A stretch of DNA of 42,980 bases from Mycolicibacterium moriokaense (GTDB lineage Bacteria > Actinomycetota > Actinomycetes > Mycobacteriales > Mycobacteriaceae). Shown one piece after another: positions 7,992-15,163 of the stretch. The DNA lies in assembly GCF_003201655.1 (NCBI RefSeq), contig NZ_QJJU01000036.1:1-42980 (forward strand). The letters run 5' to 3'. The notes beneath the pieces are model-generated. The model saw nothing but the letters and a program-made list of their open reading frames with translations. It did no database searches and had not been told where the DNA came from. The position numbers and the translations under genes were made by a program. The stretch's first letter is position 1. The number at the start of each line of letters is the position of its first letter.

Positions 7992-8683
7992 ATGAAGATG
8001 GCACTGCTTGTCGCGCTCACCAGTGCGGCCTTGATCGCAGGCGTAACGGCTCCCGCGGCGGATGCGCAGTCGGGGTGCACCGACCTCGGCGGAACGGTCG
8101 ACGCTCACCAGACCTGCCAGGTCCACTCCACCACCAACAGCTACACGCTCGACATGAGCGTTCCGCTCGACTACCCCGACCAACAGGCTGTGTTCGACTA
8201 CCTGAAGCAGGACCGTGCCGATTTCGTCGGCTGGTTCGCCAAGTTCGGCGGAGACGGGCGCGATCGCCCATACACGCACGACGTGACGGCGAAGACGTTC
8301 CGATCGGGAACGCGCCGACGTCCGGCACCGAAAGCCTGGTGCTTGACATTGGCGACGACACCGGCGCCGCCCATGAAGGCCACCCGAACACCTGGTTCAA
8401 GGCCTTCAACTACGACCTGGGCAAGGGCGCCGCGATCACGTTCGACACGCTGTTCAAGCCGGGCACCGACCCGTTGGCGGTGTTGAACCCGATTGTCCAG
8501 CAGAAGTTCGGGACCCACCCGGAAACGCCCATCCAGAATCTCGACGCGAACACTTACAAGAATTTCGCGATTACCGACGACGCCGTGATCTTCTTCTTCG
8601 GTCAGGATCAGGTCATACCGGACAACAACGGGCCGCATCAGATCTCGGTGCCCCGCAGCGAACTCGCACCACTGCTGGCGTAG
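7992..8683 (+). pseudogene. MPT64-like secreted protein interrupted by a single-base frameshift
   Basis: The gene would encode a secreted protein like the M. tuberculosis antigen MPT64 (DUF3298/RsiV-like fold). The first frame from ATG 7992 gives a signal peptide (MKMALLVALTSAALIAGVTA, cleavage near ADA-Q) and the first part, including YTLDMSVPLDYPDQQAVFDY. After about 8304 this frame turns into arginine/proline-rich nonsense. The -1 frame from the GGG codon at 8306 continues the family sequence: GTESLVLDIGDD, NTWFKAFNYDLGKGAAITFD, NFAITDDAVIFFF and a C-terminus ISVPRSELAPLLA. Adding one G in the G-run at 8306-8308 restores an uninterrupted protein of about 230 residues, the length of MPT64 (228). 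It is therefore a recent frameshift or a sequencing error in an otherwise intact gene. Confidence 0.8.
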
Positions 8684-8862
8684 GAATTGGGGCCCTTGGA
8701 CAAAATAGGGCGGGTCCGGGAGGACACTTGAGGGCGTCTCATTAGTTCTCGCGCGTCCGGCTTTCGCCTCTATGCCGGCACTTCGGACTGGTCACTCCCG
8801 AACCCGTCGTGCGCTCGATCGTACGCTTGTGACTGCGGTCACACCAGGGGAATTTTGGGCGG

Positions 8863-9795
8863 TTATGAGTCCTTCAAGCGCAGCAGTGCGCGGGTGCGCG
8901 CACGCCCCTCTGGGGACGGGTCGAAGGTGACCGCGGCGAACTCGTCGACGCCCGCTTTTGCCAGCTCATCGAGGCGATCGGACACCGTGTTCTCGTCGCC
9001 GATGATCGCGGCGTCCTCGGGTCCGGCGAACCCCTCACGGTCGAGCATCGCGCGGTAGGACGGCAGCTGCCCGTACATCACGAACTCCTCGGCGGCCCTG
9101 GCGCGCGCGGCGGCGATATCGTCGGTCACGCTGACTGGCAGCGAAGCAGCCACCCGCACCGCGGACTCGGGGCGGCCCGCCTCGGCCGCGGCCTGACGCA
9201 GCGCAGGGCCGACGTGTTCGGCGAGCGTCTTGGGTCCGGTCATCCACGTCAGGGTTCCCGCGGTGCGCCTGCCAGCGAGCCGCAGCATCTGCGGGCCAAG
9301 TGCTGCGATGTACACGTCAGGTGCTGGCGCCCCGGGAACCTGGATCACCCCGCGGGTGGTCACCGTCTCACCGACGGCTTCAGCGGCTTTGCCCGCCAAC
9401 AGAGGCTGCAGACCATCGAGATACTCGTTCATCCGACGCAGCGGCTTGTCCCAGGGGATTCCCCACATCATCTCGGTGACTGCCTGGTGCGTCATGCCGA
9501 GGCCGAGAATGAAGCGGCCCTTGGCGATTCCGTTGAGGGTAAGGGCGCGCTGCGCCAGCAGCATCGGATGCTGATTCTGGATCGGCAGTACGCCCGACCC
9601 CACCTCGATTGTGTCGACTTCGCGCATCGCTGCCGCAAGCACCGTCAACAAATCGGCCTCGTAGGGCATCTGGGCCATCCACACTCTGCGGAATCCCTCG
9701 TCGCGCAGCGCGGCGAGGCTCTTCACACAGGTGTCGACCGGCGACGAGCCGGTAAGTGTTCCAACGAGGCTGAGACTTATCTGCATGCTCACCAT
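8863..9795 (-). CDS. F420-dependent LLM-class oxidoreductase
   Basis: A 310-residue luciferase-like monooxygenase family protein with a TIM-barrel fold that most likely uses coenzyme F420. Landmarks are LRDEGFRRVWMAQMPYEADLL near residues 31-50, VGSGVLPIQNQHPMLLAQRA, GRFILGLGMTHQAV and YLDGLQPLL, the pattern of the mycobacterial MSMEG_4879-like group. The substrate cannot be deduced. Two ATG starts are possible (9795 and 9786), and neither has a strong ribosome site. It ends 179 bases from the convergent MPT64-like gene. No terminator hairpin with a T-run was seen in that gap. Confidence 0.88.
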   Translation of the reverse strand: MVSMQISLSLVGTLTGSSPVDTCVKSLAALRDEGFRRVWMAQMPYEADLLTVLAAAMREVDTIEVGSGVLPIQNQHPMLLAQRALTLNGIAKGRFILGLGMTHQAVTEMMWGIPWDKPLRRMNEYLDGLQPLLAGKAAEAVGETVTTRGVIQVPGAPAPDVYIAALGPQMLRLAGRRTAGTLTWMTGPKTLAEHVGPALRQAAAEAGRPESAVRVAASLPVSVTDDIAAARARAAEEFVMYGQLPSYRAMLDREGFAGPEDAAIIGDENTVSDRLDELAKAGVDEFAAVTFDPSPEGRARTRALLRLKDS

Positions 9796-9830
9796 CGAAA
9801 CACTTGGCGCCCGAAAATAAGAGCCCCGTA

Positions 9831-9860
9831 TTGCCGTCGGGTCGGGGGGTCAGACGGCAA
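9831..9860. repeat. inverted repeat between fadA2 and the LLM oxidoreductase gene
   Basis: TTGCCGTC (9831-9838) and GACGGCAA (9853-9860) are perfect 8-bp arms around a 14-base G-rich spacer. They lie upstream of the LLM oxidoreductase and downstream of fadA2, both read leftwards. The repeat could be an operator or a weak terminator of fadA2. No T-run follows on the minus strand. Confidence 0.35.
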
Positions 9861-9925
9861 CACGGAGCTACCACCTCTATCGACCGCCTCGGCGGGGGTG
9901 TTACAGCCTCCGGCGAGATTTTTTT

Positions 9926-11233
9926 CTACGCCTCGAGGATGGCCGTAACTCCCTGCCCACCTGCGGCGCAGATCGAAATCAGGCCGCGGACCGGCTGGCC
10001 GGTCTCTCTTTTCTTCTCGGCGAGCTGCTTGGCAAGTTGCGCCACGATCCGTCCGCCGGTCGCGGCGAATGGGTGGCCCGCGGCCAATGACGAGCCGTTG
10101 ACGTTGAGCTTGGATTTATCGATGCTGCCGAGTGCACTATCTAAGCCGAGCCGCTCCTTGCAGTACTCCTCGGACTCCCACGCCGCCAGCGTGGCCAGCA
10201 CGACAGAGGCGAACGCCTCGTGGATCTCGTAGAAGTCGAAGTCCTGAAGGCTCAGGCCGTTTCGGGCCAGCAGCCGCGGCACCGCGTAAGTGGGCGCCAT
10301 CAGCAGGCCGTCGTTGCCGTTGACGTAGTCGACCGCAGCGGTCTCGGCGTCGACGTAGTACGCCAGAGGTTCGATGCCGTGCGCCGCCGCCCACTCGGGA
10401 GTCGCGAGCAGCGACACCGAGGCCCCGTCTGTCAGCGGCGTCGAGTTGCCCGCCGTCATCGTCGCGTCACCGGCCTTCACCCCGAACACGGGCTTGAGGG
10501 TTGCCAGCTTTTCGGGTGACGAATCGGGGCGCAGGTTGTTGTCGCGGTAGAGCCCGAGGAACGGCGTGACGAGGTCGTCGAAGAACCCGCGGTCGTAGGC
10601 GGCGGCCATGTTGCGGTGGCTGGCCGCGGCCAGTTCGTCCTGGTCGACGCGCTTTACGCCCATTGCTTTGGCAGTCATGGCGGCGTGCTCACCCATCGAC
10701 AGCCCGGTGCGCGGCTCGCTGTTGACGGGAATCTCGACACCCAGCGCCGCGGGCAGCTTGCCAACCAGCTTGAGCCGGTCGGCGTTGGACTTGGACCGCC
10801 GCAGCCCGAGCAGCACCCGGCGCAGATCGTCGCCGAAGGCGATCGGCGCGTCGGAGGCGGTGTCCACGCCGCCTGCCGCAGCCACGTCATACCGCCCGCC
10901 GGCGATGCCGTCGGCAGCAGCGATCGTCGCCTGCAGCCCCGTGCCGCAGGCCTGTTGGATGTCGAACGCCGGTGTGTACGGCGAAAGCGCGCTGCCGAGG
11001 ACGCACTCACGCATCAGGTTGAAGTCGCGGCTGTGCTTGAGCACCGCTCCGCCGATCACCGCGCCCAGCGTCTCGCCGTCGAGGTTGAAGCGGTCGATGA
11101 GCCCGCCCAGCGCCGCGGTGAACATGTCCTGGTTGGAGGCGTTTGCAAGGGCGCCATCCGACCGTGCGAACGGAATCCTGTTGCCGCCAAGAATGGCGAC
11201 GCGTCGGCTGGAGTTGTTGGCCATGGGGGCCAT
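9926..11233 (-). CDS. fadA2: acetyl-CoA acyltransferase (thiolase) FadA2
   Basis: Thiolase that cleaves 3-ketoacyl-CoA to acetyl-CoA and a shortened acyl-CoA (or runs the reverse condensation). The nucleophilic cysteine is in DIQQACGTGLQATI. The other active-site parts are EIHEAFAS, NVNGSSLAAGHPFAATG (His) and SICAAGGQG (second Cys), so all catalytic elements are intact. Three starts are possible: GTG 11242, ATG 11233 and ATG 11224. I chose 11233 (435 residues) because MAPMANNSS then RRVAILGGNRIPF aligns with the N-terminus I remember for Rv0243. The gene is divergent from fabG4, and a perfect operator palindrome sits only 14 bases upstream of the chosen start. Confidence 0.93.
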   Translation of the reverse strand: MAPMANNSSRRVAILGGNRIPFARSDGALANASNQDMFTAALGGLIDRFNLDGETLGAVIGGAVLKHSRDFNLMRECVLGSALSPYTPAFDIQQACGTGLQATIAAADGIAGGRYDVAAAGGVDTASDAPIAFGDDLRRVLLGLRRSKSNADRLKLVGKLPAALGVEIPVNSEPRTGLSMGEHAAMTAKAMGVKRVDQDELAAASHRNMAAAYDRGFFDDLVTPFLGLYRDNNLRPDSSPEKLATLKPVFGVKAGDATMTAGNSTPLTDGASVSLLATPEWAAAHGIEPLAYYVDAETAAVDYVNGNDGLLMAPTYAVPRLLARNGLSLQDFDFYEIHEAFASVVLATLAAWESEEYCKERLGLDSALGSIDKSKLNVNGSSLAAGHPFAATGGRIVAQLAKQLAEKKRETGQPVRGLISICAAGGQGVTAILEA

Positions 11234-11246
11234 CTTACTCACCGTT

Positions 11247-11262
11247 CTTACTCTGGAGTAAG
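11247..11262. promoter_or_regulatory. perfect palindromic operator in the fadA2/fabG4 divergent promoter
   Basis: CTTACTC-TG-GAGTAAG is a perfect inverted repeat with 7-bp arms and a 2-bp spacer. It overlaps the predicted fabG4 -10 hexamer (TAAGTT, 11259-11264), and the fabG4 ATG follows that hexamer after seven bases. The same core, TTACTC-NN-GAGTAA, lies on the start of the TetR gene at 17743. This is the expected layout for repression of both divergent genes by that TetR protein. Confidence 0.75.
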
Positions 11263-11271
11263 TTAGGTCTC

Positions 11272-12624
11272 ATGGCTACCGATCTGTACTCACAAATCGT
11301 CCATTCGGCGCCCGGATCGTTCCTCGCCAAGCAGCTCGGCGTGCCGCAGCCCGAGACGCTGCGCCGCTACAAGCCGGGCACACCTCCACTGGCGGGCTCG
11401 CTGCTGATCGGCGGTGATGGCCGCGTCGTCGAGCCCCTTCGCACCGCACTGGCCGAGGACTACGACGTGGTGTCCAACAACCTCGGGGGCCGCTGGGCCG
11501 ACTCGTTCGGTGGGCTGGTGTTCGACGCGACCGGCATCACCGAACCGGCGGGCCTGAAGGGGCTGTACGAGTTCTTCACCCCGCTGCTGCGCAATCTCGG
11601 GCGGTCCGGTCGCATCGTGGTGGTCGGCACGACTCCCGAGCAGACCGGCAGCGTTGGAGAACGCATCGCGCAGCGGGCGCTCGAGGGGTTCACCCGCTCA
11701 TTGGGTAAGGAACTGCGGGGCGGCGCGACGGTCGCGCTGGTGTACCTGTCGGCGGATGCCAAGCCCGCGGCGACCGGGCTGGAGTCGACGTTGCGGTTCA
11801 TCCTGTCCGGCAAGTCGGCGTACGTCGACGGCCAGGTGTTCTACGTCGGCGCGGCCGACGCGGCGCCACCCGCCGACTGGGACAAACCGCTGGACGGCAA
11901 GGTCGCGATCGTGACGGGTGCTGCCCGCGGCATCGGCGCGACGATCGCCGAGGTGTTCGCACGCGACGGGGCCAAGGTCGTCTGCATCGACATCGAGAGC
12001 GCTGCCGAGCCGCTGGGACAGACCGCGTCGAAGGTCGGTGGCACCGCGCTGACGCTGGACGTCACCGCCGATGATGCCGTCGACAAGATCACCGAGCACC
12101 TGCGCGCGAACTATGACGGCCGCGCCGACATCCTCGTCAACAACGCAGGCATCACCCGCGACAAGCTGCTGGCCAACATGGACGACGCGCGCTGGGATTC
12201 CGTCGTCGCCGTCAATCTGCTTGCACCGCTTCGGCTTACCGAGGGCCTGGTGGACAACGGCACCATCGGCGAGGGCGGCCGGGTGATCGGGCTGTCGTCG
12301 ATGGCCGGCATCGCGGGTAATCGTGGGCAGACCAACTACGCGGCCACCAAAGCGGGCATGATCGGGCTGACCGACGCGTTGGCGCCGGTGCTGGCCGACA
12401 AGGCCATCACGATCAACGCCGTCGCGCCTGGGTTCATCGAGACGAAGATGACCGAGGCGATCCCGCTGGCCACCCGTGAGGTGGGCCGCCGGCTCAACTC
12501 GCTGTATCAGGGCGGACAGCCCGTCGACGTCGCCGAAACCATCGCCTATTTCGCCAGCCCTGCGTCGAACGCCGTCACCGGCAACACCATCCGGGTGTGC
12601 GGCCAGGCCATGCTCGGCGCCTAG
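11272..12624 (+). CDS. fabG4: 3-oxoacyl-ACP/CoA reductase FabG4 (high-molecular-weight type)
   Basis: NAD(H)-dependent reductase of 3-ketoacyl-CoA/ACP, a 450-residue HMW FabG with an N-terminal flavodoxin-like domain (about residues 1-205) and a C-terminal short-chain dehydrogenase domain. The SDR motifs are TGAARGIG (215-222), NNAG, catalytic Ser343, Tyr356 and Lys360 (YAATK), and APGFIETKM. The ATG at 11272 is preceded by TAAGTT and seven bases, so a leaderless mRNA is likely. Upstream in-frame codons are ignored because they run through the operator and the fadA2 start. htdX follows after 10 bases in the same operon. It corresponds to Rv0242c (454 residues). Confidence 0.95.
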   Translation: MATDLYSQIVHSAPGSFLAKQLGVPQPETLRRYKPGTPPLAGSLLIGGDGRVVEPLRTALAEDYDVVSNNLGGRWADSFGGLVFDATGITEPAGLKGLYEFFTPLLRNLGRSGRIVVVGTTPEQTGSVGERIAQRALEGFTRSLGKELRGGATVALVYLSADAKPAATGLESTLRFILSGKSAYVDGQVFYVGAADAAPPADWDKPLDGKVAIVTGAARGIGATIAEVFARDGAKVVCIDIESAAEPLGQTASKVGGTALTLDVTADDAVDKITEHLRANYDGRADILVNNAGITRDKLLANMDDARWDSVVAVNLLAPLRLTEGLVDNGTIGEGGRVIGLSSMAGIAGNRGQTNYAATKAGMIGLTDALAPVLADKAITINAVAPGFIETKMTEAIPLATREVGRRLNSLYQGGQPVDVAETIAYFASPASNAVTGNTIRVCGQAMLGA

Positions 12625-12634
12625 GGTTGGCACC

Positions 12635-13477
12635 GTGACTCAGCCAAGTGGTTTACGGAACATGCTGCGCGCGGCGGCGGGTGCGCTGCCGTTTGTGCCG
12701 CGCAGCGATACGCTGCCCGACCGCACGCTCACCGTCGACGAGCTGACCATCGACCCCGCGAACGTCGCGGCGTACGCGAACGTCACGGGGTTGCGGTTCG
12801 GCGACGCGGTGCCGCTGACGTATCCGTTCGCGTTGACATTCCCAACGGTGATGTCGCTTGTGACCGGCTTCGACTTTCCCTTCGCCGCAATGGGTTCGGT
12901 CCACATCGAGAACCACATCACCCAGCATCGGCCGATCCTGGTGACCGACACCGTTTCGGTGCGAGTGCACGCGGAGAACCTGCGCGAGCACCGGAAAGGG
13001 CTGCTGGTCGACATCGTCACGGATCTGAGTGTCGGCAACGAAGTGGCGTGGCATCAGGTGACGACGTTCCTGCATCAGCAGCGGACCAGCCTGGCTGACG
13101 AGCCGAAGCCGCCACCGCAGAAGCTGCCCAAACTGGGGTCGCCGAACGCGGTGCTGCGCATCACGCCAGGCCAGATCCGCCACTACGCGTCGGTCGGCGG
13201 AGATCACAATCCAATCCATACCAACCCGATCGCCGCGAAGCTGTTCGGCTTTCCGACCGTCATCGCGCACGGAATGTTCTCCGCCGCAGCGGTTTTGGCG
13301 AACGTCGAGGGTCGACTTCCTGGCGCCGTCAAGTACTCGGTGCGCTTCGCCAAGCCGGTCGTACTGCCGGCGCGTGCCGGTCTGTACGTCGACCGTATCT
13401 CCGACGGGTGGCAGCTCTCGCTGCGTAACCTATCGAAGGGCGATCCGCACCTCACGGGCACGGTGACGTCGCTCTAG
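12635..13477 (+). CDS. htdX: 3-hydroxyacyl-thioester dehydratase HtdX
   Basis: (R)-specific hydratase/dehydratase acting on 3-hydroxyacyl thioesters, partner of FabG4 in fatty-acid elongation or beta-oxidation. The protein is 280 residues, the same as Rv0241c. The N-terminal half is a degenerate MaoC-like hot-dog domain, with the central helix region ALTFPTVMSLVTGFDFPFAAMG. The C-terminal half carries the hydratase-2 motif GGDHNPIHTNP, with Asp190 and His195 as catalytic residues, and a following GFPTVIAHGMFSAA helix. The start is GTG 12635, 10 bases after the fabG4 stop. The two genes are one transcription unit under the palindromic operator. Confidence 0.95.
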   Translation: MTQPSGLRNMLRAAAGALPFVPRSDTLPDRTLTVDELTIDPANVAAYANVTGLRFGDAVPLTYPFALTFPTVMSLVTGFDFPFAAMGSVHIENHITQHRPILVTDTVSVRVHAENLREHRKGLLVDIVTDLSVGNEVAWHQVTTFLHQQRTSLADEPKPPPQKLPKLGSPNAVLRITPGQIRHYASVGGDHNPIHTNPIAAKLFGFPTVIAHGMFSAAAVLANVEGRLPGAVKYSVRFAKPVVLPARAGLYVDRISDGWQLSLRNLSKGDPHLTGTVTSL

Positions 13478-13517
13478 GACCGAAAGCCCAAGGCCGAGTG
13501 GTAAGTTGGCCTCATCA

Positions 13518-13533
13518 TCGAACATGTGTTCTA
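13518..13533 (+). promoter_or_regulatory. LexA-like SOS box overlapping a promoter
   Basis: TCGAAC-ATGT-GTTCTA matches the mycobacterial SOS box TCGAAC-N4-GTTCGA at 11 of 12 fixed positions. It lies between a possible -35 (TTGGCC, 13506-13511) and -10 (TCTAAT, 13530-13535, 18-base spacer). The ATG at 13543 follows that -10 by seven bases. Binding by LexA is inferred. Confidence 0.55.
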
Positions 13534-13542
13534 ATGGGAAGC

Positions 13543-13947
13543 ATGACTGTAGACACTCTGCCACGAGAAGCGCTGTCCACCGACTCCGACGCGCCCGGCG
13601 TCTCGGTTCCCATTGTCGAGCGCACTTCTATCGAGGAGACGCCGAAGAAGGCTCCTGCTAAGAAGGCGGCCGGAAAGAAGGCCAAGACTCTCGAGCTGAC
13701 CCTTACTGTCACCGGTACCGCCGACGGCGAATGGCGTGCCGAGCTCAAGCAGGGCACCACCTACCTGGCGCGCGACCTCGCGGTCGCGCCGGCCGCGGTC
13801 TCCCGCGCGGCCAAGGAACTGCACGAGGACCTCTCCACCCCGATCGACGAGGTCATCGAAGAGGCTCGCGCCCAGCAGGCCGCCAAGGTCGCGGCCCTCG
13901 AAGCCGAACTGGAAGCCGCTCGCAAGGCCCTCGCCGACCTGGACTGA
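13543..13947 (+). CDS. DUF6319-like lysine-rich coiled-coil protein
   Basis: A 134-residue protein, start ATG 13543. The N-terminal third is low complexity with a lysine/alanine-rich tract (KKAPAKKAAGKKAK, about residues 35-48). The middle is a small beta-rich segment (LELTLTVTGTADGEWRAELK) followed by LARDLAVAPAAVSRAAKEL. The C-terminus is a long charged helix, probably a coiled coil (about residues 105-134). The closest family I can name is DUF6319 of mycobacteria, of unknown function. The basic tract and helix-turn-helix-like middle would suit nucleic-acid or nucleoid association, but that is inference. A LexA-like box sits just upstream. The transcript is probably leaderless; ATG 13534 is an alternative start. 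Confidence 0.75.
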   Translation: MTVDTLPREALSTDSDAPGVSVPIVERTSIEETPKKAPAKKAAGKKAKTLELTLTVTGTADGEWRAELKQGTTYLARDLAVAPAAVSRAAKELHEDLSTPIDEVIEEARAQQAAKVAALEAELEAARKALADLD

Positions 13948-14027
13948 GATCCCTCCACTAACCCGCTCGGCCGGGTCTGATCCGCTTGCGCGCGGGTTTC
14001 CGACGGGTGGCTCTAGCGAGCGTGCGG

Positions 14028-14051
14028 GCGGGCACCTTTCGTTTTGCCCGC
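14028..14051. terminator. possible terminator hairpin after the DUF6319 gene
   Basis: GCGGGCA (14028-14034) and TGCCCGC (14045-14051) form a 7-bp stem around a T-rich 10-base loop, 80 bases past the stop. There is no T-run after the stem, so termination is uncertain. The second arm overlaps the left copy of the long inverted repeat. Confidence 0.3.
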
Positions 14052-14064
14052 GTAGCGAGCGACA
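14044..14064. repeat. left arm of a perfect 21-bp inverted repeat
   Basis: Begins TTGCCCGCG and ends GAGCGACA. Its exact reverse complement lies at 14205-14225. A shorter direct copy of its core, TAGCGAGCG, is also found at 14014-14022. The repeat is in the 286-base gap between two convergent genes, which otherwise holds nothing I recognise. Confidence 0.8.
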
Positions 14065-14204
14065 ACCTCCGTCTCGAATAGACCACAGCTGAGACAATGG
14101 GCTCATTGCGAACGCGTCTAAGGTTTCGCCAAGTCATCGCATCGCAAATATCCATCTCGAAAGTCCCCTACCTCGCGACCGACCTATGCCGTACGGCGAG
14201 GCGG

Positions 14205-14225
14205 TGTCGCTCGCTACGCGGGCAA
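14205..14225. repeat. right arm of the perfect 21-bp inverted repeat
   Basis: Exact reverse complement of 14044-14064, with 140 bases between the arms. It ends eight bases before the stop codon of the PfkB kinase gene. It may be one copy of a dispersed intergenic repeat family or part of long-range termination structures for the convergent genes. Confidence 0.8.
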
Positions 14226-14233
14226 TTTGGGGA

Positions 14234-15163
14234 CTATCTCAGGAGCGCGTTGGTTTTCGTGAATGCGTCGGCTGCCGCGAGGTCGAAGTCGCCGTGGTCG
14301 CTGCCCAGGCCTTGAGCGACGAGTGCCGCGACCGCGTTCCCGAGGACTGCAGCGTCGAGCGGCATGCGGCCACTGTGGATGCCGTAGACGAAGCCTGCGG
14401 AGAACGCATCGCCACAGCCGGTGGTGTCGACGACGTCGACGGCGAACGCCGGAACCTGCTGAGTCCCTTCGTGGCTCACGACGAGTGCCCCTTCGGCGCC
14501 ACAGGTCACGGCGAGCAGCCCCACGCCCGCATCAAGAAGGCAGCGGCACCCATCGGCGAGGTCGGCTTCGCCGGTGAAGCCGAGGACCTGGTCCTTGTTG
14601 GGCAACAGGTAGTCGGTGTAGGCCATCGCAGGCGCAATGATGTCGAACGTGCCCATGCCACCTGGCGCGATCATGTCGACCGACGTGGTGACCCCATTCT
14701 CCTTGGCGTGCCGCAGGATTCGCGATGAGAATTCGGGTCCGAGCAATTCGGCGCCGCCGAGGTGGATGTGGTCGGAGGAGGCGACCGCATCCCAGTCGAT
14801 GTCGTCAAGCGTGTAGGCGAGGTTGGCCCCGAGCAGGTGCAGGCAGGGCCGCTCACCGTTCGGCCTGATCGGCAACACCGACATCGAGGTCGGCACATCC
14901 CGTTTGCGCACCACCAGGCCGGTGTCGATCCCTGCACTCGCCAGCAGCGACAACAGCAAGTCACCCGCCGGATCGGTACCGACCGCCCCTGCCGAGCGGA
15001 CCGCCGCGCCCAGTTTGGCGAACGTCAGCGCGGTCCCAGCCGCGGTTCCTGCGGCCGTCATTCGCATCTGCTCGACCAGCGTCGTGCCCTGTTCCGGTGG
15101 AATCTCCGACACCGGCCGCACTAGGACGTCGAGGATGTGGGCGCCCATCGTGATGACGTTCAT
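14234..15163 (-). CDS. PfkB-family carbohydrate/nucleoside kinase
   Basis: A 309-residue ribokinase-fold kinase that phosphorylates a sugar, nucleoside or related alcohol with ATP. The C-terminal signature DTTGCGDAFSAGF holds the anion hole and catalytic aspartate. The N-terminal signature region is TAAGTAAGTALTFAKLG followed by AGAVGTDPAGD. A middle segment, YLLPNKDQVLGFTGE, fits the pattern NxxE/D of this family only loosely. The substrate cannot be told. The ATG overlaps the stop of the ABC transporter gene by four bases (ATGA), so they are translationally coupled and presumably serve one process. A kinase paired with an exporter-type ABC protein is unusual. Confidence 0.9.
   Translation of the reverse strand: MNVITMGAHILDVLVRPVSEIPPEQGTTLVEQMRMTAAGTAAGTALTFAKLGAAVRSAGAVGTDPAGDLLLSLLASAGIDTGLVVRKRDVPTSMSVLPIRPNGERPCLHLLGANLAYTLDDIDWDAVASSDHIHLGGAELLGPEFSSRILRHAKENGVTTSVDMIAPGGMGTFDIIAPAMAYTDYLLPNKDQVLGFTGEADLADGCRCLLDAGVGLLAVTCGAEGALVVSHEGTQQVPAFAVDVVDTTGCGDAFSAGFVYGIHSGRMPLDAAVLGNAVAALVAQGLGSDHGDFDLAAADAFTKTNALLR

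Noticed and set aside
14100..14200. Small RNA between the arms of the 21-bp inverted repeat
   Set aside because: No promoter and terminator pair could be identified around it; left as a question in the finding on the repeat.
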